Positions 1 through 8,420 are shown, numbered from the stretch's first letter. The stretch: 37,654 nt of DNA from Lentzea aerocolonigenes (GCF_000955955.1 NZ_JYJG01000256.1:1-37654); one strand, 5' to 3'. Notes: generated from the letters alone by a model not told the origin. Translations and numbers: made by a program.

Positions 1-30
1 ACTCCGAGTTGGTGGTACTTGCAGACGCCA

Positions 31-1410
31 CTAGCCAACATTCTCCTCGCCAACGGCCTTGACCAACGCCTCCCGATAAGCCTTGGCCGCGTCATCCGGG
101 CTCTTGCCGGACACGATGTCCGCGGTCGCTTGTTGCAGAGCGGCCGACACCTTGGGGTAGTTGGCGAGCCCCGGCCGGTAACGGGTGATCGGCAGGACCT
201 TCTCCGCGATGAACGTCAGCATCGGGTCGCCCTTGAGCACCTCGTCGTTGACGTCCTGCCGCTGGGTGAGCTGGGCGGTGCCGGCCAGCGACTCCTTCAC
301 GGCCTGCGCGGAGTTGAGGAACTGCATGAACTCCCACGCCTGCCTGGGGTACTTGGTGTTCGGGTTGATCACCCGGACGCCACCGCCGGACATGCTCACG
401 AAGTCCTGCCCGCCAACGCCCGAACCAGAAGACTTGGCTGGCACCAGCGCCCATCCCACGGCCGTGTCGCGGTCGGCCATCTTGGCAACGCCGTTCTTGG
501 GCTCCACCACGGAACGCCAGAAGTAGTCGCTCTCCATCAACACGCCGATCTTGTTCTCGCTGAACAGCTGGAACGACCGCTGCCGCCCGTTGGCCTCCTG
601 CTGCAGCACGGGATCGCCGAGCCCACCGCCGTAGACCTTCTGGTACAGCCCCAGAACGTCCTTCATCTGCGCGGAATCCCCTTGCCACTTCCCGTTGTCG
701 TAGATGGGCTTGCCGGTGCCGACGAGCGCGGGCAGCACGCCCTGCATCGTCGTCGCCTCGCCCATGGCAGTCCCGGCGTTGAGCTGCAGAGGCGTGACAC
801 CGGGCAAGGACTTCAAACGCGCACCCGCGTCGAGCACGTCCTGCCACGACTTCGGCTGCCAGTCAGCGGGCAACCCGGCCTGCGCGAACAGCTTCTTGTT
901 GAAGAACAGCACACGCCCGTCCGTGCCCATCGGCACGCCGTACCGCTTGCCGTCGAACTCGCCGAGCCCCTGCACGGCCTTGGGGATCTTGTCCCAGCCG
1001 TCCCAGGAGGTGTCGCCGACCACGTCCGCGAGCGGCTTGATCCCGCCGGACTGCGCGAACTCGCCGAGCCAGATGCCGTCGATCTCGATGATGTCGCCGC
1101 CACCGCCGGTCTTGAGGTCCAGCGCGACCTTGGTCTTGAAGTCCTCGTCGCCGGTGCCGTTCTGCTCGAACTTGATCGTCGCCGTGACGCCCTTGGCCTT
1201 CTGCTGCTCGGTGAACTTCGGGATCACCCAGTTCTGCAGCCAGTTGGCGCCGCGTGCGTTCTTGCCGCCCTGCGCCGCGTTGGCGACGATCGTCAGCGTG
1301 ATCTCCTTGGCGTCGGCGTTGCGCGCCTGATCACCCTCCTGCGTCTGCCCGAGGCAGCCTGCAAACAGACCGCACGCCGCCAGCAGCCCGAACACCTTCG
1401 TCCGCCGCAT
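31..1410 (-). CDS. ABC transporter extracellular sugar-binding lipoprotein
   Basis: This is a 459-aa extracellular solute-binding protein of the family that captures sugars or oligosaccharides for an ABC importer. I chose the ATG at 1410 because GGGGAG lies 7 nt upstream; an in-frame start at 1449 has no such support. Residues 1-19 form a lipoprotein signal with two possible lipoboxes, LLAAC (Cys13) and LFAGC (Cys19), so the protein should be anchored outside the membrane. The body has typical features of the fold: the segment GVPMGTDGRVLFFNKKLF near the hinge, then SWQDVLDA and a C-terminal AWEFMQFL helix. Permease and ATPase genes are not in the window; they may lie past the left edge, where this strand continues. 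The substrate cannot be read from sequence. A DasR-like regulator lies 5 kb away, but no DasR-type site is visible upstream. Confidence 0.88.
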   Translation of the reverse strand: MRRTKVFGLLAACGLFAGCLGQTQEGDQARNADAKEITLTIVANAAQGGKNARGANWLQNWVIPKFTEQQKAKGVTATIKFEQNGTGDEDFKTKVALDLKTGGGGDIIEIDGIWLGEFAQSGGIKPLADVVGDTSWDGWDKIPKAVQGLGEFDGKRYGVPMGTDGRVLFFNKKLFAQAGLPADWQPKSWQDVLDAGARLKSLPGVTPLQLNAGTAMGEATTMQGVLPALVGTGKPIYDNGKWQGDSAQMKDVLGLYQKVYGGGLGDPVLQQEANGRQRSFQLFSENKIGVLMESDYFWRSVVEPKNGVAKMADRDTAVGWALVPAKSSGSGVGGQDFVSMSGGGVRVINPNTKYPRQAWEFMQFLNSAQAVKESLAGTAQLTQRQDVNDEVLKGDPMLTFIAEKVLPITRYRPGLANYPKVSAALQQATADIVSGKSPDDAAKAYREALVKAVGEENVG

Positions 1411-1438
1411 CCGTGATCTCCCCACCCAGAGAACCCAC

Positions 1439-1455
1439 TGGTACGTCAACTACCA
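1439..1455 (-). promoter_or_regulatory. TGGTA-N7-TACCA inverted repeat over a TTGACG -35-like box
   Basis: A perfect 5-bp inverted repeat flanks 7 bases, and the minus-strand centre contains TTGACG, a good -35 match. It lies 29-45 bases upstream of the lipoprotein ATG at 1410. The position suits a repressor operator for the sugar transporter. No clear -10 follows, so the promoter itself is tentative. Confidence 0.35.
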
Positions 1456-1543
1456 ACCTGGCACTGGATCACTCCGGCCACAAGCTCTCAGCCCTCTCTC
1501 AGTGGGCGGCTGGAAGGCTGCCGCGCGAAGGGGGTAGATCAAC

Positions 1544-2659
1544 ATGCAGGTACTGCTGGCGGCCGCCCTGGCCGCCTCCGCACTCGTGTCACCGCAGGTC
1601 AACGGCCCATTTCCAGTTGGCACGTACGACGCTCATCTGGTCGATTCCACACGGGTTGACCCATTCCAACCGTCAAAGAACCGGGAACTGATGGTCACCG
1701 TCAGCTACCCGGCCCAGCGCCGCGGCCCAAGGGCACCGATGCTCACCGAAGGCCTCGCCGAGGCCGCCGATCCGATCATCTCCAGCCCGGCGTTCCTCGA
1801 CGTTCCGGCTGGGACGGTCGACTGGCACGGGACGCTCCGGCAGGCCCGTGTGGACGCTCCACCGATCAAGAACAAGTGGCCGGTCGTGCTGTTCTCCCCG
1901 GCTCTGCAGGCACCGCGCGAGTTCTACACCAGCACGGCGGACGACCTGGCGAGCCGCGGCTACGTCGTGGTCACCGTCTCGCACACGCACGAGGCGTTCG
2001 CCGTCGAGTTCCCCGGCAACCGCATCGAGTACGGCGGCGTCGACGGCAGCCCCGAAACGATGAAGAAGGTCATCGACACACGGGTCGCGGACATGCGGTT
2101 CGTGCTCGACCAGCTGCCGAAGCTCACCAAGAACGCCGACCTGAGCCGAGTCGGCATCGCCGGGCACTCCATCGGCGGCTACACGGCCGGCGAGACGATG
2201 GTCGACGACCGCCGCTTCGACGCGGGCATCAACATCGACGGCGGCATGGAGCACACCGGCGACGGCGGCCCCTACTCGCCGGGCAGAGTCGTGACCCAGG
2301 GGCTGGACCGGCCGTTCCTGCTGTTCGGCGGGGACGACGGCGACCGCGAGCTCTCGCACGCCGACACGAGCATCACCCGCACCTGGGCCGAGTTCTGGCC
2401 GAACCAGCGCGGGTGGAAGCGGGACGTGCACCTGGACAACGGCGCGCACTTCGGTTTCAGCGACCTGCAGTGGGCCGTGCCGCAGATCCGGCAGGTCACG
2501 CCGGAACACCGCGGGAGTCTCATTGGGACGATCGATCCGGAGGACGCGCTGAAGGCCCAGCACGACTACGTGGCCGCGTTCTTCGACCTCCACCTCGAAC
2601 GCCGGAGCACCAGCCTGTTCGACCGGCCGCGCCATCCGGGTGTCCGCCTGGTGGACTGA
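1544..2659 (+). CDS. Secreted alpha/beta hydrolase, PAF-acetylhydrolase / chlorophyllase-like
   Basis: This is a 371-aa alpha/beta-hydrolase of the platelet-activating-factor acetylhydrolase-like group, enzymes that cleave short or oxidised acyl esters. The ATG at 1544 follows AAGGGGG about 8 nt upstream. Residues 1-20 look like a signal peptide (hydrophobic stretch, then SPQVNG), so secretion is likely. The nucleophile elbow is GHSIGG inside VGIAGHSIGGYTAGE. Earlier, LMVTVSYPAQ and WPVVLFSPALQ match the first core strands of the family, and DNGAHFGFSD near the C-terminus carries the likely catalytic His. The gene is divergent from the sugar-binding lipoprotein and ends 43 bases before the BTAD regulator. 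Its natural substrate is unknown. Confidence 0.8.
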   Translation: MQVLLAAALAASALVSPQVNGPFPVGTYDAHLVDSTRVDPFQPSKNRELMVTVSYPAQRRGPRAPMLTEGLAEAADPIISSPAFLDVPAGTVDWHGTLRQARVDAPPIKNKWPVVLFSPALQAPREFYTSTADDLASRGYVVVTVSHTHEAFAVEFPGNRIEYGGVDGSPETMKKVIDTRVADMRFVLDQLPKLTKNADLSRVGIAGHSIGGYTAGETMVDDRRFDAGINIDGGMEHTGDGGPYSPGRVVTQGLDRPFLLFGGDDGDRELSHADTSITRTWAEFWPNQRGWKRDVHLDNGAHFGFSDLQWAVPQIRQVTPEHRGSLIGTIDPEDALKAQHDYVAAFFDLHLERRSTSLFDRPRHPGVRLVD

Positions 2660-2676
2660 CGCACAGCGGGCTCACA

Positions 2677-2696
2677 GGGACCGGCGGTATGGTCCC
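2677..2696 (+). promoter_or_regulatory. Candidate promoter and operator of the BTAD regulator
   Basis: The perfect repeat GGGACC (2677-2682) / GGTCCC (2691-2696) overlaps TATGGT (2688-2693), a -10-like hexamer. The ATG at 2703 begins 9 bases after it, and there is no Shine-Dalgarno sequence. The transcript would therefore be leaderless or nearly so. The overlap suggests autoregulation or control by another repressor. No convincing -35 is seen. Confidence 0.4.
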
Positions 2697-2702
2697 GGTC
2701 CG

Positions 2703-5700
2703 ATGTCTGTCGAGTTCAACGTCCTCGGGCCGCTGCAGGTCCGCGTGGACGGCCGCGAGCTTGCGCTCGGCGGGTTCACCCGCCGAGCGGCGCTCGGGTT
2801 CCTGCTGCTCAACGCCGGCAGGGTGGTCTCGATCAGCGAGCTCACCGAGGCGTTGTGGCCGGACGGGCATCCGCCGACGGCACGCGGGATTCTGCTCAAC
2901 GTCGTGTCGGCGCTGCGGAAAGCGGAGCTCGACCTCGTCACCCGCAAGCCCGGCTACCTGCTGCGCACGGAACCGGATCGTGTTGACCTGCACCGGTTCC
3001 GTGCCGCGACGGCCCGTGCGGCGGCTGCTCCCGGCCCCGAGCAGAAGGCCGCGATCCTCCGCGACTCCTTGGCGTTGTGGCGTGGCCCCGTGCTCGCGGA
3101 CCTGGTGGCGGACGGCGTCACGTGGCCCTCGCTCGTCGAGATCGAGCACCTGCGCGACATCACCGTCGAGGACAGGTTCGACGCCGAGCTGGCGTCGGGC
3201 AAGCACCGCGAAGTGATCGCGGAACTCGAAGCGCTCGTGCGTGATCACCCGCTCCGGGAACGTTTGCAGGGCCAGCTGATGCTCGCCCTCTACCGCTCCG
3301 GCAGACAGGCCGACGCGCTGGCGGCTTTCCGCGCGGCACGCGAGAAGTTCGCGGCAGAGCTGGGCATCGACCCCGGCCGCGACCTGGTGGCGTTGGAACA
3401 GGCCATCCTCACGCAGGACCTATCGCTCGCGCTCACCGCCGCCCACAACCCGCTTGTGCTGGAACGCAAGAAGGTCAGCGTGCTCGTCACGCGACTCGAA
3501 CTACCGGGCGCCGACGAAGCCGCGGACGAGCTGCTGGCAACCACGGTGGCCGCGATCAGCGAGAAGATCGAGGACCTCGGCGGCGTCGTCGTCACCACGC
3601 TCGGATCGACGGTGTGCGCGGCGTTCGGCGCCCCGGCCGGCCGCGAGGACGACGCCGCACGGGCCGTCCGAGCGGCTTTCGAGATCACCACCGAACATCC
3701 TGCCGCCGCAGCGGTGTGCACGGGTCCGGCGCTCGTCACGTCCGGCGACAAGCTCGAAGTCGGCGGCACCTTGCTCGACGCGGGACTCCGCCAGGTCGCT
3801 CAGGCCGCGGTGGGCGAGGTCAGGACCTGCCCGGCGACCGACCGCACGCTCACCCCGGCAGGCGACGACACGCCGTTCGTCGGCCGGTCGAGCGAGCTGG
3901 CCCAGGTGTGCGCGGCGTTCGAGCAGGTCCAGCGCGCGCGACGACCGCGGCTGATCACGCTGGTCGGCGAGCCCGGCACCGGGAAGTCCCGCCTCACCAG
4001 GGAGTTCGCCGCGGGACGGCGGACCCTGACCGGCCGTACTCCCCCGTTCGGCCGCGATGACACGTTCGCCCCGCTCGCGGAGATCGTGCGCAGCCACGCC
4101 GGAATCCTCGACTCCGACGCACCCGACGTCGTCACGGGCAAGATCAAGGCCATCAGCGACGACCCGTGGCTCGTCACGCAGCTGTGCGCGCTCGTGGGCG
4201 TGACTCCGCAGGGCAGCGACGCGCTGATGGCGTGGCGCAGGCTGGTCGAGCAGATCGCCGCCGAACCGCTCGTGGTGATCGTCGAGGACCTGCACTGGGC
4301 CGACGACCTCCTGCTCGACCACCTGCACGGTCTCCCGGACACCGCCGACGACGTGCCGCTCCTCATCCTCGCCACGGCACGCCCGGAGCTGCTGGAGCGC
4401 CGCCCGGCCTGGGGTGAGGTCATCACGCTGAAGGCACTGTCCGAAGAGGACACCACCCTGCTGCTCAAGATGCTGACCACGCGCCACGAGGTGACGGCCG
4501 ACCTCCCGGAGCTGCTCCAACGCTGCGCGGGCAGCCCGTTGTTCGCCGGCGAATACGTGCGCATGCTCCGCGACAGCGACCGGGAAACGTTGCCCGACAC
4601 CGTGCAGACGGTCATCGGCGCACGGCTCGACTCGTTGCCAACGCTGGAAAAAGTCATCCTGCAGGACGCGGCCGTGCTCGGTCCCGCGGTGTGGCCGGGC
4701 GCGGTCGCCGCGGTCGCCGAACGCGAGGTCGAAGAAGTCGCCCGCTGCCTGGAAGTGCTGCGGCAGAGGGACTTCCTCAAGCGCAGCGCCACCAGCAACG
4801 TCGTCGGCGAGGCCGAGTACACGTTCAGCCACGTCCTGGTGCGCGACGTCGCCTACGACCGCGTCCCGCGCACTACCAAGGCCATGAAGCACTACCACGC
4901 GGCGGAGTGGCTCAAAGCCCTGCCGCTGGAGCACGTTCCGTTGCTGGCACACCACTTCCAGCAGGCGGTGTGGCTGGCCGAAGCCGCGGGACGGCCGTGC
5001 GACATCCTCGGTCAGAAAGCCCGCGAGGCCCTCACCGAGGCAGGCAACAAGGCGACCGGACTGGCAGCACGAAGCACCGCGGTGCGCTGCTACCAGGCAG
5101 CGCTCGCGGTGTGCCCGCCCGGACACGACGACCGGGCCAAGCTGCTGACGTTGCTCGGCTCGGCCCTGGCGTGGGACAGCAAAGGCACCGAGGAGCTCGC
5201 CGAGGCCGTCGAGCTCCACCTGGCCAGAAACGACTTCGCCGGCGCGGCGGAGGCCTCCGCGGGCGCGTGGCGGGCCTGCTTCCACCGGGGTGACCACCAG
5301 GAGGCCAAGCGCCAGCTCGACCGGACGCTGGAGTTCCTGACCAAGGCCGAGCCCGGTGAGCGGGTGTTCGGCGTCCTCGCGCACGCGGCCCACTCGCTGA
5401 CCCTGGCGGCCAGGGCGGACGAGGCGATCACCACGGCACGGGCGGCGCTCGTCGGCGCTACCGGATCGGACCGGGCGGTGGCGCTGGAGACGCTGGGCCT
5501 GGCCAAGGTGAAGAAGGGCGATGCCACCGGGATCGACGACATCCGCCAGGCCATCGCGGAACGGCGCCAGGCCGGGCTCTCCTACAGCCTGGGCCTGATC
5601 AACCTCGGCACCGCCTACGCGACTCTCGGCGACGCCCGCGCGCGCAAGGCCGCCCGAGCCGAGTCACGGGTCGCGGGGCTGCGGCACGGCGACAGGTTCG

Positions 5701-6212
5701 CGCTGTCGTTCCTCGACTCCTCGCGCTACGTCGAGCTGTTCTGGGAAGGCTGCTACGACGAGGCCCTGCAGAACCTCGACGAGGCGATCAAGAACGCACC
5801 CAGCCAGCCCTATCTCTACTCCATCCGCGCCCGCATCAAACTGTTGACCGGCGACCACGACGGCGCCCGAACCGACGCCGCGATCGCACTCGAACACGCC
5901 AGGACGAAAGCGCATCCGGGCGAACTGCAGCACCCGCTCGTGCTGCGGGCCCGGATCGCGTTGCTCGACGGCGAACGACCGGACGTCGACGAACTGCTCA
6001 CCCTGCTGGCGGGCGCGCAGATCACCGGCCCGATCGGCGCCGGCCTGCCGATCGTGCTCGCCGCGGCAGGTCACGGTCCCGAATGCCTCGCCGCCCTCTC
6101 GTGGTCGCGCTGGAAGGACGCCGCCGTCGCTCACCTCCGGGGAGACAGAGAAGAGGCTTTCCGGATATATCGGGAGATCGGCTCGATCCCGGACGCTGAC
6201 GAGGCACGATGA
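2703..6212 (+). CDS. BTAD (SARP/AfsR-like) transcriptional regulator with degenerate cyclase, AAA ATPase and TPR regions
   Basis: This 1169-aa multidomain regulator begins with a winged-helix DNA-binding domain (about 1-95) and a bacterial transcriptional activator domain (about 96-245). Residues 255-375 resemble a class III nucleotide-cyclase domain but have lost the metal-binding acidic residues. An AAA_16-type ATPase follows, with Walker A GEPGTGKS (422-429) and Walker B VVIVEDLHWAD (about 522-532). The remainder, from about 700, is helical and TPR-like. Related proteins activate secondary metabolism or morphological genes. I place the start at ATG 2703, where the MSVEFNVLGPLQV core of the DNA-binding domain begins; an in-frame start at 2640 would overlap the hydrolase. 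No biosynthetic cluster is adjacent, so the target is unknown. Confidence 0.87.
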   Translation: MSVEFNVLGPLQVRVDGRELALGGFTRRAALGFLLLNAGRVVSISELTEALWPDGHPPTARGILLNVVSALRKAELDLVTRKPGYLLRTEPDRVDLHRFRAATARAAAAPGPEQKAAILRDSLALWRGPVLADLVADGVTWPSLVEIEHLRDITVEDRFDAELASGKHREVIAELEALVRDHPLRERLQGQLMLALYRSGRQADALAAFRAAREKFAAELGIDPGRDLVALEQAILTQDLSLALTAAHNPLVLERKKVSVLVTRLELPGADEAADELLATTVAAISEKIEDLGGVVVTTLGSTVCAAFGAPAGREDDAARAVRAAFEITTEHPAAAAVCTGPALVTSGDKLEVGGTLLDAGLRQVAQAAVGEVRTCPATDRTLTPAGDDTPFVGRSSELAQVCAAFEQVQRARRPRLITLVGEPGTGKSRLTREFAAGRRTLTGRTPPFGRDDTFAPLAEIVRSHAGILDSDAPDVVTGKIKAISDDPWLVTQLCALVGVTPQGSDALMAWRRLVEQIAAEPLVVIVEDLHWADDLLLDHLHGLPDTADDVPLLILATARPELLERRPAWGEVITLKALSEEDTTLLLKMLTTRHEVTADLPELLQRCAGSPLFAGEYVRMLRDSDRETLPDTVQTVIGARLDSLPTLEKVILQDAAVLGPAVWPGAVAAVAEREVEEVARCLEVLRQRDFLKRSATSNVVGEAEYTFSHVLVRDVAYDRVPRTTKAMKHYHAAEWLKALPLEHVPLLAHHFQQAVWLAEAAGRPCDILGQKAREALTEAGNKATGLAARSTAVRCYQAALAVCPPGHDDRAKLLTLLGSALAWDSKGTEELAEAVELHLARNDFAGAAEASAGAWRACFHRGDHQEAKRQLDRTLEFLTKAEPGERVFGVLAHAAHSLTLAARADEAITTARAALVGATGSDRAVALETLGLAKVKKGDATGIDDIRQAIAERRQAGLSYSLGLINLGTAYATLGDARARKAARAESRVAGLRHGDRFALSFLDSSRYVELFWEGCYDEALQNLDEAIKNAPSQPYLYSIRARIKLLTGDHDGARTDAAIALEHARTKAHPGELQHPLVLRARIALLDGERPDVDELLTLLAGAQITGPIGAGLPIVLAAAGHGPECLAALSWSRWKDAAVAHLRGDREEAFRIYREIGSIPDADEAR

Positions 6213-6226
6213 GTCGCCAGTTATCG

Positions 6227-6245
6227 CCCGGAAATAGCGTCCGGG
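6227..6245 (+). promoter_or_regulatory. Candidate leaderless promoter and operator of the GntR gene
   Basis: The perfect 6-bp repeat CCCGGA (6227-6232) / TCCGGG (6240-6245) brackets TAGCGT (6235-6240), a -10 hexamer that ends 6 bases before the GTG at 6247. With no Shine-Dalgarno, transcription probably starts at the start codon. Many GntR regulators repress their own promoter from such a site. No clear -35 is visible. Confidence 0.5.
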
Positions 6246-6246
6246 T

Positions 6247-6927
6247 GTGTCCGCCATCCCGCGTTACTACCAGGCCAAGACCAAGCTGCTCGACCTGCTG
6301 AGCGAGCTGCCCGACAACACCCCGTTCCCACCGGAACGCGAGCTCGCCGAGCTGTTCGGCATGTCCCGCACCACGATCCGCAAGGCGTTGGACGAGCTCG
6401 TGCTCGAGGGCAAGCTCATCCGCAAGGCCGGCCGGCAGGGCACGGCCGTCGCGCCCCGCAAGCAGGTCCACCGGCTGAGCCTGGACGCCCTCGTCCAGGA
6501 CCTCGCCACCCGCGAGCAGATCGTGGTGCGGACCATCGGCGCGCAGGACGTGATCAACGTCGAGTCCGTGCTCGTCCGAGGGGACGAGCCGATCGGCGTC
6601 AGATCGACCTACCTGCGCGCCTCCCAGTTCCCCGGACTCGCCGAGGCCTACGACCGCAGTGCGCCGCTGCGGAAGTTCCTCGCGGACAGGTACAAGGTCC
6701 GGTTCGGAGAGCTGCATCCGTGGTGCACCACCGCGTTGGCCACGCCGCGCATCGCCGGGATGCTCGACATCAGGCCCGCCACCCCGGTGCTGTCGATCGC
6801 GTGGATGGCCCACGACTTCCGCGGTGTCCCGATCGAACGGTCGTGGGTCGTCCTGCGGGGCGATCGCGCGCACCTCACGATGCACCTGCCGCGGGCCGAG
6901 CACGTCGTCCGCCGGTCGACCGCCTGA
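6247..6927 (+). CDS. GntR-family (HutC/UTRA, DasR-like) transcriptional regulator
   Basis: This is a 226-aa one-component regulator. Residues 1-70 form a GntR winged helix; PRYYQAKTKLLDLL, PPERELAELF and SRTTIRKALDELV closely follow the DasR pattern. Residues about 75-222 form a UTRA ligand-binding domain that in relatives senses sugar phosphates such as glucosamine-6-phosphate. The GTG at 6247 is the only sensible start and appears leaderless. The UTRA domain is on the short side but looks complete. Likely targets are carbohydrate genes: the sugar-binding lipoprotein at the left edge, or the LPMO and beta-galactosidase region, where a DasR-like site is present. It could be a DasR paralogue with a different ligand, so I give no symbol. 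Confidence 0.88.
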   Translation: MSAIPRYYQAKTKLLDLLSELPDNTPFPPERELAELFGMSRTTIRKALDELVLEGKLIRKAGRQGTAVAPRKQVHRLSLDALVQDLATREQIVVRTIGAQDVINVESVLVRGDEPIGVRSTYLRASQFPGLAEAYDRSAPLRKFLADRYKVRFGELHPWCTTALATPRIAGMLDIRPATPVLSIAWMAHDFRGVPIERSWVVLRGDRAHLTMHLPRAEHVVRRSTA

Positions 6928-7026
6928 GACGGCGGCTCAGGCGGGTTTCCTCGGTCATGCGTTCAGCGTGCCAGCACCGGAGGGCGAAGGCCCGCGTTGG
7001 GCTAGACCAGCCGGCTTCGGCTCGCG

Positions 7027-7599
7027 TCACGCGCGGCGACGACGGACCAGAAGCATCGTGACGGCACCCGCGGCCAGCAGGCCCAGGCCTCCCAGCATCA
7101 GCGCGGTGGTCGACGCGCCGGTGTTGGCGAGCGGCGGCTGCGGCTGCGGCCCGGCAGGCGGCGGCGCGGTCGTGGTGACGGGCGGCGTCGTCGTGGTCGT
7201 GACCGCCGGGGTGGTCGTCGTGACCGGCGGAGTGGTCGTGGTCGGCGGCTTCTGGACGCACGGCGGAGTCTTGTACGTACCGTCGAGGTCGTACTTCTTG
7301 TCGTCGTATGCCCGGACAGTCACCGTGAAAGTGTGCGCCACGGTTCCGTCGGCGACGAACTTCTTGTTGTAGGTCGCGCCGAACTCGAGGTCGGCGAGAA
7401 CCTTGTCACCGTCCTTCACGAGGACCGTGTTCTTCTCGGCCGGCGCGTAGTAGCGAAGGTCGACGGTGAGCACTGCCTTGTCCTCGACGCACTCGGCCTT
7501 CGCGGTGGGTACGTGCGCACTGGCCGGTGTGGCCAGTGCCAACGAGGCGAGGGCCGCGGTGGCGGTCACCGCGATCACGCCGAGAACTCTGCTTGCCAT
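7027..7599 (-). CDS. LAxTG-anchored surface protein (class E sortase substrate)
   Basis: This is a 190-aa secreted cell-wall protein. The start is ATG 7599: AGGAG lies 6 nt upstream, whereas the in-frame TTG at 7602 is too close. Residues 1-28 are a signal peptide ending in TPASA. A small beta-rich domain (about 30-108) has two cysteines (ECVEDK and TPPCVQK) that may form a disulfide. A Thr/Pro linker follows, then LANTG, a hydrophobic helix and RRRRA. LAxTG is the motif recognised by class E sortases of high-GC actinobacteria. No sortase is encoded in the window. The function of the exposed domain is unknown. Confidence 0.85.
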   Translation of the reverse strand: MASRVLGVIAVTATAALASLALATPASAHVPTAKAECVEDKAVLTVDLRYYAPAEKNTVLVKDGDKVLADLEFGATYNKKFVADGTVAHTFTVTVRAYDDKKYDLDGTYKTPPCVQKPPTTTTPPVTTTTPAVTTTTTPPVTTTAPPPAGPQPQPPLANTGASTTALMLGGLGLLAAGAVTMLLVRRRRA

Positions 7600-7904
7600 C
7601 AAGATCTCCTACCGGGGTCGATGCCCGCCACACCGGCCACAATGGACGTACGATTCGTCTGGCCGGGCGAGCCGCGCGAAAGTAACAACCGCAGAAACCC
7701 GGATTCGCGTCTTCACCCGGCCGAGGCCTGGCCCAGAGGGCAATCCCTCACGTGACATTGCCGCCACGCCGCTGAGATTCCGCAAAACCCGCACACCACT
7801 CCGCGAACACCGGAAGCCGTCTACTTCGGACTCGGTCCGCGGTGAGTGCCTGCTTCCGGCGGGCACAATCGGTCGCAGGGACCGTCCGGAGGAGTGCAGG
7901 ACAG
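7600..7904. other. 305-bp divergent intergenic region
   Basis: This region separates the LAxTG protein from the CAP-domain protein and holds no gene that I can support. It carries AGGAG for the minus-strand gene, GGAGGA for the plus-strand gene, and the 8-bp palindrome TCACGTGA at 7748-7755. I see no convincing -35/-10 pair on either strand. Confidence 0.6.
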
Positions 7905-8414
7905 ATGCCGACCAGTCGCAAGCGCCGTGACGGCTCGGCTGTCAGCTTCCCGCCGACTCCTGGCCGGATCGACTCGCCGCCGCAACCCCGGCCAGAGCAG
8001 CTCGCGCCCGCCGCGGTCGTGCGGCCGGGAACCCCTCAGTCGTCCGCGGAGGCCGCCGTGCTGTGGCTGGTCAACGAGGTCCGCCGAAAGGCGGGGCTCG
8101 GGAAGCTGCGCTGCGACGAGCGGTTGCGCGCCGCGGCCAGGAACCACAGCAAGGACATGGCGCGGCGAGACTTCTGCGAGCACGTCAACCCGGACGGCGT
8201 GACCCCGGTGCAGCGCATGAGCGCCGCCGGCTACCCCGATCCCGGTGCCGAGAACGTGGCGAGAGGGCAACCGACCCCGCACGCGGTGATGACCGCCTGG
8301 CTGGCGAGCCCCGGACACCGCGCGAACCTCCTCAACCGTGAGTTCGCGACCATCGGGATCGGTGTCGAGCTGGGCCGTGGTGGTCCGTACTGGACCCAGA
8401 ACTTCGGGTACTGA
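7905..8414 (+). CDS. CAP-domain (SCP/PR-1-like) protein
   Basis: This is a 169-aa protein with a CAP domain covering about residues 48-169. Visible signature pieces are WLVNEVRRKAGL, the helix with AARNHSKDMA, the HVNPDG loop, GAENVARG, and SPGHRANLLNREF followed by IGIGVELG and WTQNFGY. In other organisms CAP proteins are usually secreted and bind lipids or have uncertain roles. I prefer ATG 7905, preceded by GGAGGA, to an upstream in-frame GTG at 7842. Oddly, neither start gives a hydrophobic signal peptide; the first 45 residues are basic and then Pro-rich. The protein may be exported by a non-classical route or stay inside the cell. It converges on the ATP-binding protein genes. Confidence 0.82.
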   Translation: MPTSRKRRDGSAVSFPPTPGRIDSPPQPRPEQLAPAAVVRPGTPQSSAEAAVLWLVNEVRRKAGLGKLRCDERLRAAARNHSKDMARRDFCEHVNPDGVTPVQRMSAAGYPDPGAENVARGQPTPHAVMTAWLASPGHRANLLNREFATIGIGVELGRGGPYWTQNFGY

Positions 8415-8420
8415 ACCCGC

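Noticed and set aside
3501..5393. Long minus-strand open frame inside the BTAD regulator
   Set aside because: Low-complexity Arg/Glu/His composition typical of an antisense shadow in high-GC DNA; no ribosome site or recognisable domain.
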